From NCBI RefSeq assembly GCF_019645835.1, contig NZ_CP080998.1:3038001-3102000 (forward strand): 64,000 bases of DNA, written 5' to 3'. A program made the position numbers and the translations under genes. The notes beneath the pieces were generated by a model. That model had not been told where the DNA came from and did no database searches. It was given only the letters and a program-made list of their open reading frames with translations. Source of the stretch: Mycolicibacterium holsaticum DSM 44478 = JCM 12374 (GTDB taxonomy: Bacteria > Actinomycetota > Actinomycetes > Mycobacteriales > Mycobacteriaceae). How positions within the stretch are numbered: the first letter of the stretch is position 1; each line of letters begins with the position of its first letter. This document shows, piece after piece, positions 17,573 through 28,030 of this stretch.

Positions 17573-18798
17573 GGCGTGGACTCCTTGCGGGCGGCCGTGG
17601 GTTCGTGCGCGTGTAGCCGGAGCGCCGTGTACAGGAACGCCACCACCGCGGTGGCCACGAGCAGCACCAGGCCGATCGAGTAGTCGTTGTCGACGGGGTC
17701 GTAGGTGGCACCCATCACCAGCGGCGGGAAGTACCCGCCCAGGCCGCCTGCGGCCGCGACGATGCCGGTGACCGAACCCACCGACTGGGCGGGCGCGCGA
17801 CGGGCCACCCAGGCGAACACGCCGCCGGTGCCGATGCCCAGGAAGATGGCCAGCGTGACGAACGTCGTCGCCGACCACACGTCCGGCGGCGGCTGGAACA
17901 TCGCGATGAACGCCAGCAGGGCGGTGCCCGCGAACGACGCCAGCACCACGTATTTCGGCGCGAAGCGGTCCGCGAGCGCGCCGCCGACGGGTCGCGCCAG
18001 GACCGCGGCCAGGGCGAAGCCGGCCGTGCGGGCGCCCGCGTCGACGGCCGAGAAGTGGTAGATCGTCTTGATGTAGGTCGGCAGGTAATTGCTGAACGCG
18101 ACGAAGCCGCCGAACACCACCGCGTACAGAAACGACATCTCCCAGGTGACGGGAAGTTTCGCGGCGGCCTTCAGTTTCGGCAGCACCTTGTCGGTGTTCG
18201 GGACGAACGTCGGCGAGTCCTGCATGGCCACCATGCACAGCACCGCGGTCAGCCCCAGCGCCACCGCGATGATGACGTGGGTGGGAAACAGCCCGAACCA
18301 GCCGACGAAGCGCGGGGTGAAAAACGCCGACAGCGCGGTGCCGACCATGCCCATCCCGAACACGCCGGTCGCGAACCCGCGCCGCGACGCCGCATACCAG
18401 TTGTTCGCGAACGGGATGCCGACGGCGAAGATCGTTCCGGCGATGCCCAGGAAGAAACCGCACACCAGCAATGCCGGGTAGGAACCGGCCGCTCCGGAAG
18501 CACCGACGGCGAGCACCGGGATGATGGACGCCAGCGAGATCGCGATGAACATCGCCCGCCCGCCGAACCGGTCGGTGAGCGAGCCGATGACGATCCGGCC
18601 CAACGATCCGACCAGGATCGGCGTCGCCACCAGCATCGACGCCTCGGTACTGCTCAGGGAAAGCTCGCCGGCGTAGGACGTGGACAGCGGGCCGATCATG
18701 TTCCAGGCCCAGAAGTTGATGGCGGATACCCAGGTGGCCAGCGCGAGGTTCACGGTCTGTCGGGCGCCGGTGTTCGGCGTGGTCGCCGTGTTCACCAT
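17569..18798 (-). CDS. narK: Nitrate/nitrite transporter of the NarK family (MFS)
   Basis: A 12-helix major facilitator protein of about 409 residues. It carries the nitrate-porter signatures GIAGTIFAVGIPFANNWY and GIGTGGVFAWVARRAPAQ, the latter with the second nitrate motif followed by GSVTGIVAAAGGLGGYFPP. It brings nitrate in and/or exports nitrite for the NarGHI enzyme encoded just downstream. ATG 18798 is preferred; an in-frame TTG at 18807 is weaker. It overlaps narG by 4 bp. An 81-bp gap separates it from the TDT gene and holds a dyad at 18832-18845, so an internal promoter is possible. Confidence 0.94.
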   Translation of the reverse strand: MVNTATTPNTGARQTVNLALATWVSAINFWAWNMIGPLSTSYAGELSLSSTEASMLVATPILVGSLGRIVIGSLTDRFGGRAMFIAISLASIIPVLAVGASGAAGSYPALLVCGFFLGIAGTIFAVGIPFANNWYAASRRGFATGVFGMGMVGTALSAFFTPRFVGWFGLFPTHVIIAVALGLTAVLCMVAMQDSPTFVPNTDKVLPKLKAAAKLPVTWEMSFLYAVVFGGFVAFSNYLPTYIKTIYHFSAVDAGARTAGFALAAVLARPVGGALADRFAPKYVVLASFAGTALLAFIAMFQPPPDVWSATTFVTLAIFLGIGTGGVFAWVARRAPAQSVGSVTGIVAAAGGLGGYFPPLVMGATYDPVDNDYSIGLVLLVATAVVAFLYTALRLHAHEPTAARKESTP

Positions 18799-18831
18799 GC
18801 CAGACAACCACCGAAAGCCGAACTCAGTACC

Positions 18832-18845
18832 GTTTTCACGTAAAC
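18832..18845. promoter_or_regulatory. Inverted repeat upstream of narK
   Basis: GTTTTCACGTAAAC, with matching GTTT/AAAC arms, is centred about 40 bp before the narK ATG in the only sizeable gap of the operon. It does not fit the DosR core. It could be an operator for another regulator or part of a promoter; the sequence alone does not say which. Confidence 0.3.
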
Positions 18846-18879
18846 CGATGTGCCCCTGGGAATCATCAAGATCCCCTTC

Positions 18880-19950
18880 CTATTCGCGTATCGCACGTGG
18901 CCGCACAGTGGTCAGCAGGTGGTACCCCATCGCGAAGAAGGTGCAACCCCATGCCGCCAGGGCGATCCAGATCTCGACATCGCCGATCGCGCGCACGAGG
19001 GGCAGATGATCGGCTTGCCCGAGGTACAGCGCGCCCACGCCGTACATGCCGAGCGGGAACACGATGCTCCACAGCGTCGCGTCGTAGCGCAACGGAATCT
19101 TGTGGACGACGTGACGCCAGATGCCGCCGGCGATCAGCGGCGGGATCAGCCAGCTGCCGAACGCCCAGAAGGTCACCGATGCGCCGGCGATGAGACCACG
19201 GGTGACCGCAACCATTGGGGCATCGGCCATCTCGACGATCCTGGCGCCGGCGAGCACGGTGATCGCGGTGGCCCCCATCGCGACCCAGTACGGCGGGGTC
19301 AGGTCGTCGGGCTCGAACGGGTACAGCAGCATCCGGACGATGACGAGGACGGCGACCACCGCGTACAAGAACACCCCCACCGACCACGAGAAGACCGCGA
19401 TCAACGCCAATTCCCTTCGGCCGGAACCGAGTTCAGGTTGCAGCACAGCCGCCAGCACCGCGACGGACTGGCTGGCGACCACCCAGATGAACCATGCGCC
19501 GTTCGCGATGTGCAGGGTTGGGCGCGACCGGTGCCCGAGGACCGCGGTCCACGGCACGACGTAGCCGAGGATCACCCAGGCCGCCACCGCAACGACGAAC
19601 AACGTCAACGCCGCCCGGTAGTGGGCGTCGAGGGCCAGCCGGGTGCCGAGCACGTTGGTGGCCGCGACGAACGTGAACATCCCGAAGCCGCGCAGCGGAT
19701 GGGCGAGGTCGGCGACAAACTCCGCGCGAAAGGCGAAGATCCGCGCCACGCTCAACGCGACGAGGACAACGTAGGCCGTGCAGGTCAGCCACAGCAGGGC
19801 GACCGAGACGCTGTGCGCGCCGCGGTACTGCATGGCGATCGAGACGATGCCGGTGGCCATGACCAGCGCGAAATACCCGGGGTGCAGGGTCCGTACGGCC
19901 CGGTGCGCACCCGACTCGGGTTGTGTTGGTGCCGTGCTGCGTTTCGACAT
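18880..19950 (-). CDS. TDT-family transporter (TehA/Mae1/SLAC1-like)
   Basis: A 356-residue membrane protein with about ten helices. Family segments are LHPGYFALVMATGIVSIAMQ at the N-terminus, FMFTF-like GFGMFTFVAATNVLG, and WSIVFPLGMYG near the end. The TDT family includes tellurite-resistance TehA, malate carrier Mae1 and the plant anion channel SLAC1, which passes nitrate. Lying between nirK-copD and narK, it may move nitrate, nitrite or an organic anion such as formate; that is inference from context. It starts 13 bp after the copD stop, consistent with co-transcription. Confidence 0.82.
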   Translation of the reverse strand: MSKRSTAPTQPESGAHRAVRTLHPGYFALVMATGIVSIAMQYRGAHSVSVALLWLTCTAYVVLVALSVARIFAFRAEFVADLAHPLRGFGMFTFVAATNVLGTRLALDAHYRAALTLFVVAVAAWVILGYVVPWTAVLGHRSRPTLHIANGAWFIWVVASQSVAVLAAVLQPELGSGRRELALIAVFSWSVGVFLYAVVAVLVIVRMLLYPFEPDDLTPPYWVAMGATAITVLAGARIVEMADAPMVAVTRGLIAGASVTFWAFGSWLIPPLIAGGIWRHVVHKIPLRYDATLWSIVFPLGMYGVGALYLGQADHLPLVRAIGDVEIWIALAAWGCTFFAMGYHLLTTVRPRAIRE

Positions 19951-19963
19951 ACCCGGCCCGAGC

Positions 19964-20407
19964 CTAATGGCCTTCCACCAGCGCGGTGGCGAGCAACACG
20001 ACCCCCAGTGAGCCGACCAGCGACGCGATCGAGGCGGTTCTGGCGGCGCTGGGCTGCCGGCGGGCCTGCGCGAGACCGTGCAGGCTGGCCGCGACCATCA
20101 CCACAGCGAACAGCAGCAGCTTCGCCACGAGGACGCGGCCGTAACCGGGTTCGAGCAGCGACGCCCAAGTGACGCCGTGCCGGACGGCCAACAGGATTCC
20201 GGTGGTGATCTGCACCGGCAGGAACACCGCGAAGGTGACGACCGCGAACCGCCTGCCGACGTTACGCAGGACCTGGGCCCGGTCGGCCACGCCGAGCAGT
20301 CGGGTCGCGGGCGGTAGCACGATCAGGGTGACCGTCAGCTGTCCGCCCACCCAGACGATGGCCCCCAGAACGTGCAGAAACCGCACCACGGTCCAGATGT
20401 CGATCAT
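19964..20407 (-). CDS. CopD-domain membrane protein
   Basis: A 147-residue inner-membrane protein with four predicted helices. The first helix carries RFLHVLGAIVWVGGQL, the histidine-tryptophan-glycine pattern of the CopD domain, with further histidines at AVRHGV and SLHGLAQ. CopD-type proteins are linked to copper uptake or handling. The ATG overlaps the stop of the copper nitrite reductase gene by 4 bp, so copper supply to that enzyme is a reasonable guess. A longer in-frame ORF upstream is a shadow of nirK and was not used. Confidence 0.82.
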   Translation of the reverse strand: MIDIWTVVRFLHVLGAIVWVGGQLTVTLIVLPPATRLLGVADRAQVLRNVGRRFAVVTFAVFLPVQITTGILLAVRHGVTWASLLEPGYGRVLVAKLLLFAVVMVAASLHGLAQARRQPSAARTASIASLVGSLGVVLLATALVEGH

Positions 20408-21720
20408 GGCCGGTCCGTAACCGCAATGACGCCGTGTGCACCGTTCTCGGCGTGCCGCATGTCGTGGTCGACGAACGGGTAGTTGCCGGCCTCCGGGAAG
20501 CTCAACTCGACGAAACCGCCTTGTGCGGGGCCCAGATCCAGCACTTGGGCACCGCCGGAGGACGCATCGGGGCGAAGCACCCAGGCACCTTCGCGGTAGA
20601 CGGTGTCGAACTGGCCGCCGACGATGTGGAAGGCGGTGCTGCCGCCCGGGCCGGCGTTGACCACCCAGATCCGCACCCGCTCCCCCGTGTGCGCGTGCAG
20701 CGGCGCGTGGTCGTACTGGGCGGCCATGCCGTTGAACATCCAGCCGTCCGGTTGCCCGGCGCGGATCTTGTCGGACTGCTCTTGTCCGCCCGGCTCGCCC
20801 AGGTACAACTCCGCGCTGACGAGCGCGTACTCGCGGTCCACCGCGGGCAGCCCTGGCGGGTCGATGATCACCGCGCCGTACATGCCGTTGGCGATGTGCT
20901 GCGTCATGGGCATCGTGCTGCAGTGGTACAGCCAGGCGCCCGCGCGGTGCGCGGTGAACCGGTAGACGAGCCGCTCGCCGGGTCCGATGGTGCGCATCGG
21001 CCCGTCCGGCGCCAACGCGCCGGCGTGAAAGTCGATGCCGTGCCCCATCTGCGTGTCGTTGATCAACGTAATCTCGAACCGGTCGCCAATTCGGCCGCGC
21101 AGGGTCGGCCCGGGCACGGTCGAGCCGAACGTCCATCGCTGTTCCCGTCGGCCGGGCGCCACCTCCACCTCCCGGTCGACGGCGCGCAGTTCGATTCGGT
21201 GCACACCGTCACCCGTCACGGGCGCCAATACCGCGTCGCGCGCCGCCCAGCCCGGCGGTGGATCGGCCGCCAGATCGAGGGCGGCCGGTGCGGTGGTGGC
21301 GTCGTCGGCCACCGTCGGATGCTGGTGTGCCCCCAAGACGCGGATCGACATCGTCATCCCGGCCGCGCGATGGCCGGCCACCGCGCACCACGCTTCCCGA
21401 TCGTTGTGCACCGCACCGACGTCGAGCAGCGCGGTCTGCCCGCGGCGTAGGCGGGGGGTGCGCTCCCCGCTGTCGAGCTGCAGATCGTGCGGCATCGCCT
21501 CGCGGTTGGTCACCCGCAGCACCAGCCGGGTGCCCTCGGGTACCTCGACGACGTCGGGCCGCACCCGCATCGCGTCGAGTTCGACGTCCACGGTGAGCGC
21601 CTCACCGGAGACCGCCGGGGCGGCGGCGGTGGTCTGGTGTCCGCTGCCGGCCAGCGCAACGGCGAGCACGACGGCGACCACCCCGATGACGACACCCGTC
21701 GCGGTGCCGGGAACTCGCAT
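20404..21720 (-). CDS. nirK: Copper-containing nitrite reductase (NirK-like) with N-terminal cupredoxin domain
   Basis: Predicted to reduce nitrite to nitric oxide outside the cytoplasmic membrane. An N-terminal hydrophobic segment (residues 2-26) acts as signal or anchor. A complete extra cupredoxin follows, with type-1 copper ligands H78, C112, H117 and M122. The NirK core keeps type-1 ligands H227, C267, H275 and M280, type-2 ligands H232, H266 and H365, and catalytic D230 (HGIDFH) and H338 (YDHAPL). ATG 21720 is chosen because a DosR-like box is centred 45.5 bp upstream and the signal peptide then starts at once. An ATG at 21765, preceded by GAGGA, is the alternative but lies inside that box. 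First gene of the nirK-copD-TDT-narKGHJI run. A general multicopper oxidase is the alternative reading. Confidence 0.85.
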   Translation of the reverse strand: MRVPGTATGVVIGVVAVVLAVALAGSGHQTTAAAPAVSGEALTVDVELDAMRVRPDVVEVPEGTRLVLRVTNREAMPHDLQLDSGERTPRLRRGQTALLDVGAVHNDREAWCAVAGHRAAGMTMSIRVLGAHQHPTVADDATTAPAALDLAADPPPGWAARDAVLAPVTGDGVHRIELRAVDREVEVAPGRREQRWTFGSTVPGPTLRGRIGDRFEITLINDTQMGHGIDFHAGALAPDGPMRTIGPGERLVYRFTAHRAGAWLYHCSTMPMTQHIANGMYGAVIIDPPGLPAVDREYALVSAELYLGEPGGQEQSDKIRAGQPDGWMFNGMAAQYDHAPLHAHTGERVRIWVVNAGPGGSTAFHIVGGQFDTVYREGAWVLRPDASSGGAQVLDLGPAQGGFVELSFPEAGNYPFVDHDMRHAENGAHGVIAVTDRP

Positions 21721-21758
21721 CACAAGATCAGATAACGCAATGGCCGATGGGTCCGGTA

Positions 21759-21772
21759 GGGACATTGGTCCT
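21759..21772 (-). promoter_or_regulatory. Candidate DosR box upstream of nirK
   Basis: On the minus strand the site reads AGGACCAATGTCCC, near-identical in its extended form (GAGGACCAA) to the box before the GNAT gene. It is centred 45.5 bp upstream of the nirK ATG at 21720 and 86 bp from the divergent lipoprotein gene. The same intergenic region holds a short GC palindrome at 21796-21813 (GGCGCGC/GCGCGCC). Confidence 0.55.
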
Positions 21773-21851
21773 CTTCGGCCGGGGCGCCCGGCCCTGGCGC
21801 GCCGTCGCGCGCCGGGCCATGCTGGGCGTGAGCCGAAGGAGATGATCGTCC

Positions 21852-22943
21852 GTGCGGTTGCATCTCGCCATGTTGTCGGTTGCCGTCCTGGTTGCAGGAC
21901 CGGTCACGGCGTGTTCGGCGGAAACCGCCGATCGCCGCGAGCAGTCTGAAGCGCCGACCCCGGTGTCGGGTTCGGTGTGGGTGGCCAACGAAGGCGCCGA
22001 CAGCCTGACGGTCGTCGACGCGACCACCGACGCGGTGGTGATGACGATCGAGGGCATCAAAGCGCCCCATAACGTCCAACTCGGGGCCGGCGGGGACATC
22101 GCCTACGCGGTGAGCGGCACCACCAACACGGTGGTCGCCGTCGACGCGGCGACGTATGCGGTCAGCACCTTCGCCCCGACCGGGTCGGCTCCGGCACACG
22201 TGATCGAGGCACCGAACGGCAACGTGTACGTGACCAACGCCGGGGACGGCACGGTGTCGGTCTATCGGAGTGCGGCGTTGACGCCCGTCACCAGCATCGA
22301 CCTCGGGGGCATGCCGCACGGCATCCGAGCAGCGGCCGGCGGTTCGGTGATCGTGGTGGCCAACACCATGGCGGGCCAGCTCGATCTGATCGATCCGAAC
22401 ACCAACTCACCCGTCGGTTCCGTGCCGGTAGGTGCCGGGCCGGCGCAGGTCGCGGTCACCGCCGACGGCCGCTTCGCCTACAGCGGCGTCAGCGACCCGC
22501 CGAAAGTCGTCAAGGTCGATCTGAACAAGCGAAAGGTCGTAAGCAGCACCGAGGTACCCACCCCGCCGGTGCAGCTGTACCTGACTTCCGGGGAAGACGT
22601 TGTGCTCAGCGCCAACCAGGGCACCGCAGAGACGCCCGGCCACACCGTTTCGGTGATCGACACCCAGACGATGACGCCGCGGGCGGTCGTCAAGGCCGGG
22701 GCCGGGCCGCACGGTGTGGTCATCGGCGACCCGGCGTCCCGGGCGTGGGTGACCAACACCTTCGAGGACACGGTGTCGGTGATCGACCTTGATGAGATGT
22801 CGGTGTCGGCGACGATCCCGGTGGGCCACGAACCCAACGGCATCAGCTATTCGCCCCGATCCCCCGCGGCGGCTCCCGCGGCCACCACCACCGTGAATCT
22901 TCCTGTGCCCGAGCCACAGGCCGGCCACGGGCACGGCCACTAG
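21852..22943 (+). CDS. YVTN beta-propeller repeat lipoprotein
   Basis: A 363-residue exported protein. The N-terminus is a lipoprotein signal with lipobox VTAC (Cys21). The body is a seven-bladed-type propeller made of repeats with the pattern VWVANEGADSLTVVDATT, VYVTNAGDGTVSVYRS and AWVTNTFEDTVSVIDL. The tail GHGHGH could bind a metal such as copper. YVTN propellers related to cytochrome cd1/NirN domains and surface-layer proteins occur near nitrite-reduction genes. Here it is divergent from nirK with an 86- to 131-bp shared promoter region, so a role in nirK maturation or signalling is plausible but unproven. GTG start with AAGGAG about ten bases upstream; ATG 21870 is possible. Confidence 0.78.
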   Translation: MRLHLAMLSVAVLVAGPVTACSAETADRREQSEAPTPVSGSVWVANEGADSLTVVDATTDAVVMTIEGIKAPHNVQLGAGGDIAYAVSGTTNTVVAVDAATYAVSTFAPTGSAPAHVIEAPNGNVYVTNAGDGTVSVYRSAALTPVTSIDLGGMPHGIRAAAGGSVIVVANTMAGQLDLIDPNTNSPVGSVPVGAGPAQVAVTADGRFAYSGVSDPPKVVKVDLNKRKVVSSTEVPTPPVQLYLTSGEDVVLSANQGTAETPGHTVSVIDTQTMTPRAVVKAGAGPHGVVIGDPASRAWVTNTFEDTVSVIDLDEMSVSATIPVGHEPNGISYSPRSPAAAPAATTTVNLPVPEPQAGHGHGH

Positions 22944-23029
22944 GTCAATGCCCGGCGTGCGTAGGCGCGCACGTCGGCGTGGCGGTCGGCCAGCTGCCGC
23001 GGCGAGCATGAGAACTGGTCTGCGGCCGG

Positions 23030-23560
23030 CTATTCCGCGTCGCCGCCGCCCCGCACGGCTTGTGCGGCGGCCCGGATCTGGGGTGTCACCAGCATCACCT
23101 GACCGAGCACGCCGTTGACGAAACCCGGTGAGTCATCGGTAGATAAGTGCTTGGCGAGTTCGACGGCTTCGTCGACGGCCACCGGTTCGGGCACGTCGTC
23201 GGCGTGCAGCAGTTCCCACACCGCCACCCGAAGGATCGCGCGGTCGACGGCGGGCAGCCGGTCCAGGGTCCAGCCCTGCAGGTGCGCCGAGATCAGGTCG
23301 TCGATGTGCGCGGCATGTTCGGTGACCCCGCGCGCCACCTTCACCGTGTACGCGTTGAGCGGTGCCACATCGGATTGCTTGTCGGCCAACGCCGTGCGCG
23401 CATCGGCGGCCTCAGCCGGGGTGATATTTCGGGCTTCGGCCTCGAACAGCAGATCGACGGCGCGTTTGCGGGCCTGATGACGGCCACGGTCGGCGGGCCG
23501 ACCAATCGAGCCACGGTCGGGCCGACCAATTCGGCTTGAGTCTGGCCGAGGATCAGGCAT
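23030..23560 (-). CDS. nusB: Transcription antitermination factor NusB
   Basis: A 176-residue all-helical RNA-binding protein that, with NusE (S10), binds boxA in rRNA leaders. Core motifs are [34 protein letters not shown] and VNGVLGQV. The N-terminal 28 residues are an arginine-rich, low-complexity extension encoded by a short internal duplication (a repeated GGGCCGACCAAT near 23498 and 23519). It is the last gene of the pepQ-efp-nusB unit, as in M. tuberculosis Rv2535c-Rv2533c, and overlaps efp by 8 bp. Confidence 0.95.
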   Translation of the reverse strand: MPDPRPDSSRIGRPDRGSIGRPADRGRHQARKRAVDLLFEAEARNITPAEAADARTALADKQSDVAPLNAYTVKVARGVTEHAAHIDDLISAHLQGWTLDRLPAVDRAILRVAVWELLHADDVPEPVAVDEAVELAKHLSTDDSPGFVNGVLGQVMLVTPQIRAAAQAVRGGGDAE

Positions 23561-24116
23561 TCACCCTTCCTAGGTAGCTGCCGTCGCGGGAGTCGACCTT
23601 GAGCTTGTCGCCGGTGTTGATGAACAACGGCACCTGGATCTCGGCACCGGTCTCGACGGTGGCCGGTTTGGTGCCCGCGCTGGAGCGGTCGCCCTGTAGA
23701 CCCGGCTCGGTGTGGGTGACCTCGAGTTCCACGGTGACCGGCAGCTCCAGGTACAGCGGCGAGCCGTCGTGGAAGGCGATCTGCACCGGCATGCTCTCCA
23801 GCAGGAACTTGGCGGCGTCCCCGACCATCGCCTCGGGCAGCGGATGCTGCTCGTAGTCCTGGGAGTCCATGAACACGAAGTCGCTGCCGTCGCGGTACAG
23901 GTAGGTGGCGTCGCGGCGGTCGACGGTCGCGGTCTCCACCTTGACCCCGGCGTTGTAGGTCTTGTCGACGGTCTTGCCGGACAGCACGTTCTTCAGCTTG
24001 GTCCGCACGAACGCGGGTCCCTTGCCGGGCTTGACGTGCTGGAACTCGATGATCTGCCACAGTTGGCCGTCGATCACCAGGACGAGGCCGTTCTTGAAGT
24101 CGGCGGTCGTTGCCAC
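23553..24116 (-). CDS. efp: Translation elongation factor P
   Basis: A 187-residue factor that rescues ribosomes stalled at proline stretches. It has the KOW-like N-terminal domain with the tip loop VKPGKGPAF (Lys32) and two OB domains ending in GSYLGRVNA. The GTG start at 24116 has AGGAGA about ten bases upstream, which excludes the longer open frame that runs back into pepQ. It lies 17 bp downstream of pepQ and overlaps nusB. Confidence 0.96.
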   Translation of the reverse strand: MATTADFKNGLVLVIDGQLWQIIEFQHVKPGKGPAFVRTKLKNVLSGKTVDKTYNAGVKVETATVDRRDATYLYRDGSDFVFMDSQDYEQHPLPEAMVGDAAKFLLESMPVQIAFHDGSPLYLELPVTVELEVTHTEPGLQGDRSSAGTKPATVETGAEIQVPLFINTGDKLKVDSRDGSYLGRVNA

Positions 24117-24133
24117 GTTCGGTTGTTCTCCTG

Positions 24134-25228
24134 TCAGAGGATGGCCAGTTCCTTGGGGAACCGGGTGAGCAAGTCGGGTGTGCCCGATTCGCCAACGACC
24201 AGCGTGTCCTCGATGCGGACGCCGCCACGGTCGGGCAGATAGACACCGGGCTCCACGGTCACCGCGGAACCAGCAAGGAGTGTACCGGCGGAGGCGGCAC
24301 CGATTCCCGGCGCTTCGTGGATCTGCAGCCCGACGCCGTGGCCGAGCCCGTGATTGAAGTTGTCCGCGTAGCCGGCCTCGGCGATGACGTCCCGCGACGC
24401 GGCGTCGACGTCGCGCAGCGGCACGCCGGGGACAAGGGCCTTGCGCCCGGCCCGCTGCGCCGTGGCGACCAGGTCGTAGACGTCGTGCTGCCACTGCGCG
24501 GCCGGGGACAACACAAAGGTCCGCGTCATATCGGAGTGGTAACCGCTGACCAGGGCGCCGAAGTCGATCTTGACGAAGTCACCGGCGGCCAGCACCGCGT
24601 CGGTGGGCCGGTGGTGCGGGATCGCCGAGTTCGGCCCCGCGGCCACGATGGTCTCGAACGACGGGCCGTCGGCGCCGTGGTCGAGCATCAGCGATTCCAA
24701 CTCGCGGCACACCTCCTTCTCGGTGCGCCCCGGGCGCAGCCCGCCGCGCTCGACGAGGTCGGCCAGCGCGGCATCGGCGGCCTCACATGCCAGCCGCAAC
24801 AACGCGACCTCACCGGCGTCCTTGACCTCGCGCAGCGCCTCCACCGTCCCCGCGGCCGCCACCAGCTCGACGTCGCCTGCCGCCTTGGCCAGCGCGGCAT
24901 ATCCGTCCACGGTCACCACGTGGCTCTCGAAGCCCAGCCGGCGCACGCCGTCGGCCGCCGCGCGCCCGGCCAGGTGCGGCCCACATGCCCGTTCGATGAC
25001 GATCTCGGCGTCAGGCACCTGCTGGGCAGCCTGGGTGCGGTACCGCCCGTCGGTGGCCAGCACCGGCGGTTGTGCGTCCTCACCGTCGACTCGGACCAGA
25101 AGGGCCGCGTTGGATCCGGTGAAACCGGTCAGGTAGCGCACGTTGACCAGATTCGATACCAACATGGCGTCCAGGTCGGCTGCGGCGAGCCGGTCGCGCA
25201 ACCGGGCCCTGCGCTGTGAAATAGTCAC
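24134..25228 (-). CDS. pepQ: Xaa-Pro dipeptidase/aminopeptidase, M24 family (PepQ)
   Basis: A 364-residue cytoplasmic metallopeptidase that splits X-Pro bonds. It has a creatinase-like N-terminal domain and a pita-bread catalytic domain. The five metal ligands are recognisable in [19 protein letters not shown] (two Asp), GLGHGVGL (His), TVEPGVYL (Glu) and VRIEDTLVV (Glu). It is the orthologue of Rv2535c by position and the first gene of the pepQ-efp-nusB unit, divergent from the Rv2536-like membrane protein across 33 bp. Confidence 0.94.
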   Translation of the reverse strand: MTISQRRARLRDRLAAADLDAMLVSNLVNVRYLTGFTGSNAALLVRVDGEDAQPPVLATDGRYRTQAAQQVPDAEIVIERACGPHLAGRAAADGVRRLGFESHVVTVDGYAALAKAAGDVELVAAAGTVEALREVKDAGEVALLRLACEAADAALADLVERGGLRPGRTEKEVCRELESLMLDHGADGPSFETIVAAGPNSAIPHHRPTDAVLAAGDFVKIDFGALVSGYHSDMTRTFVLSPAAQWQHDVYDLVATAQRAGRKALVPGVPLRDVDAASRDVIAEAGYADNFNHGLGHGVGLQIHEAPGIGAASAGTLLAGSAVTVEPGVYLPDRGGVRIEDTLVVGESGTPDLLTRFPKELAIL

Positions 25229-25261
25229 AGCAGATGAAGCTACTCGCTAAGGTGAGGCCCC

Positions 25262-25801
25262 ATGAGTAAGTGGTTGCTGCGCGGACTGGTGTTCGCGGCC
25301 CTGATGGTGATCGTGCGATTACTGCAGGGAGCGATGATCAACGCGTGGGAAACCCAGGCGGGTCTGATCAGCGTGGTGCTGGTCGTGCTGTTCGCCGTCG
25401 CGGTGTTCGGGTGGGGGTTCGTCGACGGCCGCGGCGACGCGAGAGCCAATCCGGATCCGGACCGCCGCGGCGACCTGGCGATGACGTGGCTGCTGGCCGG
25501 CCTGTTCGCGGGCGTGGTGAGCGGCCTGGTGGCGTGGTTCGTCTCGCTGTTCTACCAGGGGCTCTACGTCGAGGCGCTGATCAACGAGGTCACCACGTTC
25601 GCGGCGTTCACCGCGCTGCTGGTGTTCCTGATGGCCATCGCCGGCGTCGCGCTGGGCCGCTGGCTCGTCGACCGCAAGGCCGACCAGACCCCGCACCTGC
25701 ATCACGGCGGTGAGGACGACCGCGCGGACACCGATGTGTTCGCGGCCGTGCGCCACCCCGGCGGCGGCGACGAGACCGCCGAGCAGCCGCGTCAGGAGTA
25801 G
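25262..25801 (+). CDS. B-4DMT-type membrane transporter family protein (Rv2536-like)
   Basis: A 179-residue membrane protein with four predicted helices and a hydrophilic, histidine- and acid-rich C-terminal tail from about residue 138 (HLHHGGEDDRAD). Its place between pepQ and aroQ matches M. tuberculosis Rv2536, a conserved membrane protein of unknown function. The gene faces away from pepQ and converges on aroQ. Substrate unknown. Confidence 0.75.
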   Translation: MSKWLLRGLVFAALMVIVRLLQGAMINAWETQAGLISVVLVVLFAVAVFGWGFVDGRGDARANPDPDRRGDLAMTWLLAGLFAGVVSGLVAWFVSLFYQGLYVEALINEVTTFAAFTALLVFLMAIAGVALGRWLVDRKADQTPHLHHGGEDDRADTDVFAAVRHPGGGDETAEQPRQE

Positions 25802-25873
25802 CCTCCCACGGTCCAGTGGGAAGTCATCGCACCCTTGTGGCGGACATCCGGCTGATCAACCGGGCGCACGACG

Positions 25874-28029
<2,156 letters not shown>

Positions 28030-28030
<1 letters not shown>

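Noticed and set aside
13865..18811. A 1648-codon open frame that could be read as a narG fusion protein
   Set aside because: The first 413 codons are antisense-type noise within narK in another frame. The known NarG start (MTTTPP) at 17572 overlaps the narK stop by 4 bp.
19964..21136. A 390-codon frame containing the CopD domain at its end
   Set aside because: The upstream part is a shadow of nirK; the ATG at 20407 overlaps the nirK stop in the usual operon manner.
23553..24494. A 313-codon version of EF-P with a long N-terminal extension
   Set aside because: The extension reads through pepQ. The GTG at 24116 has a good ribosome site and gives the standard EF-P length.
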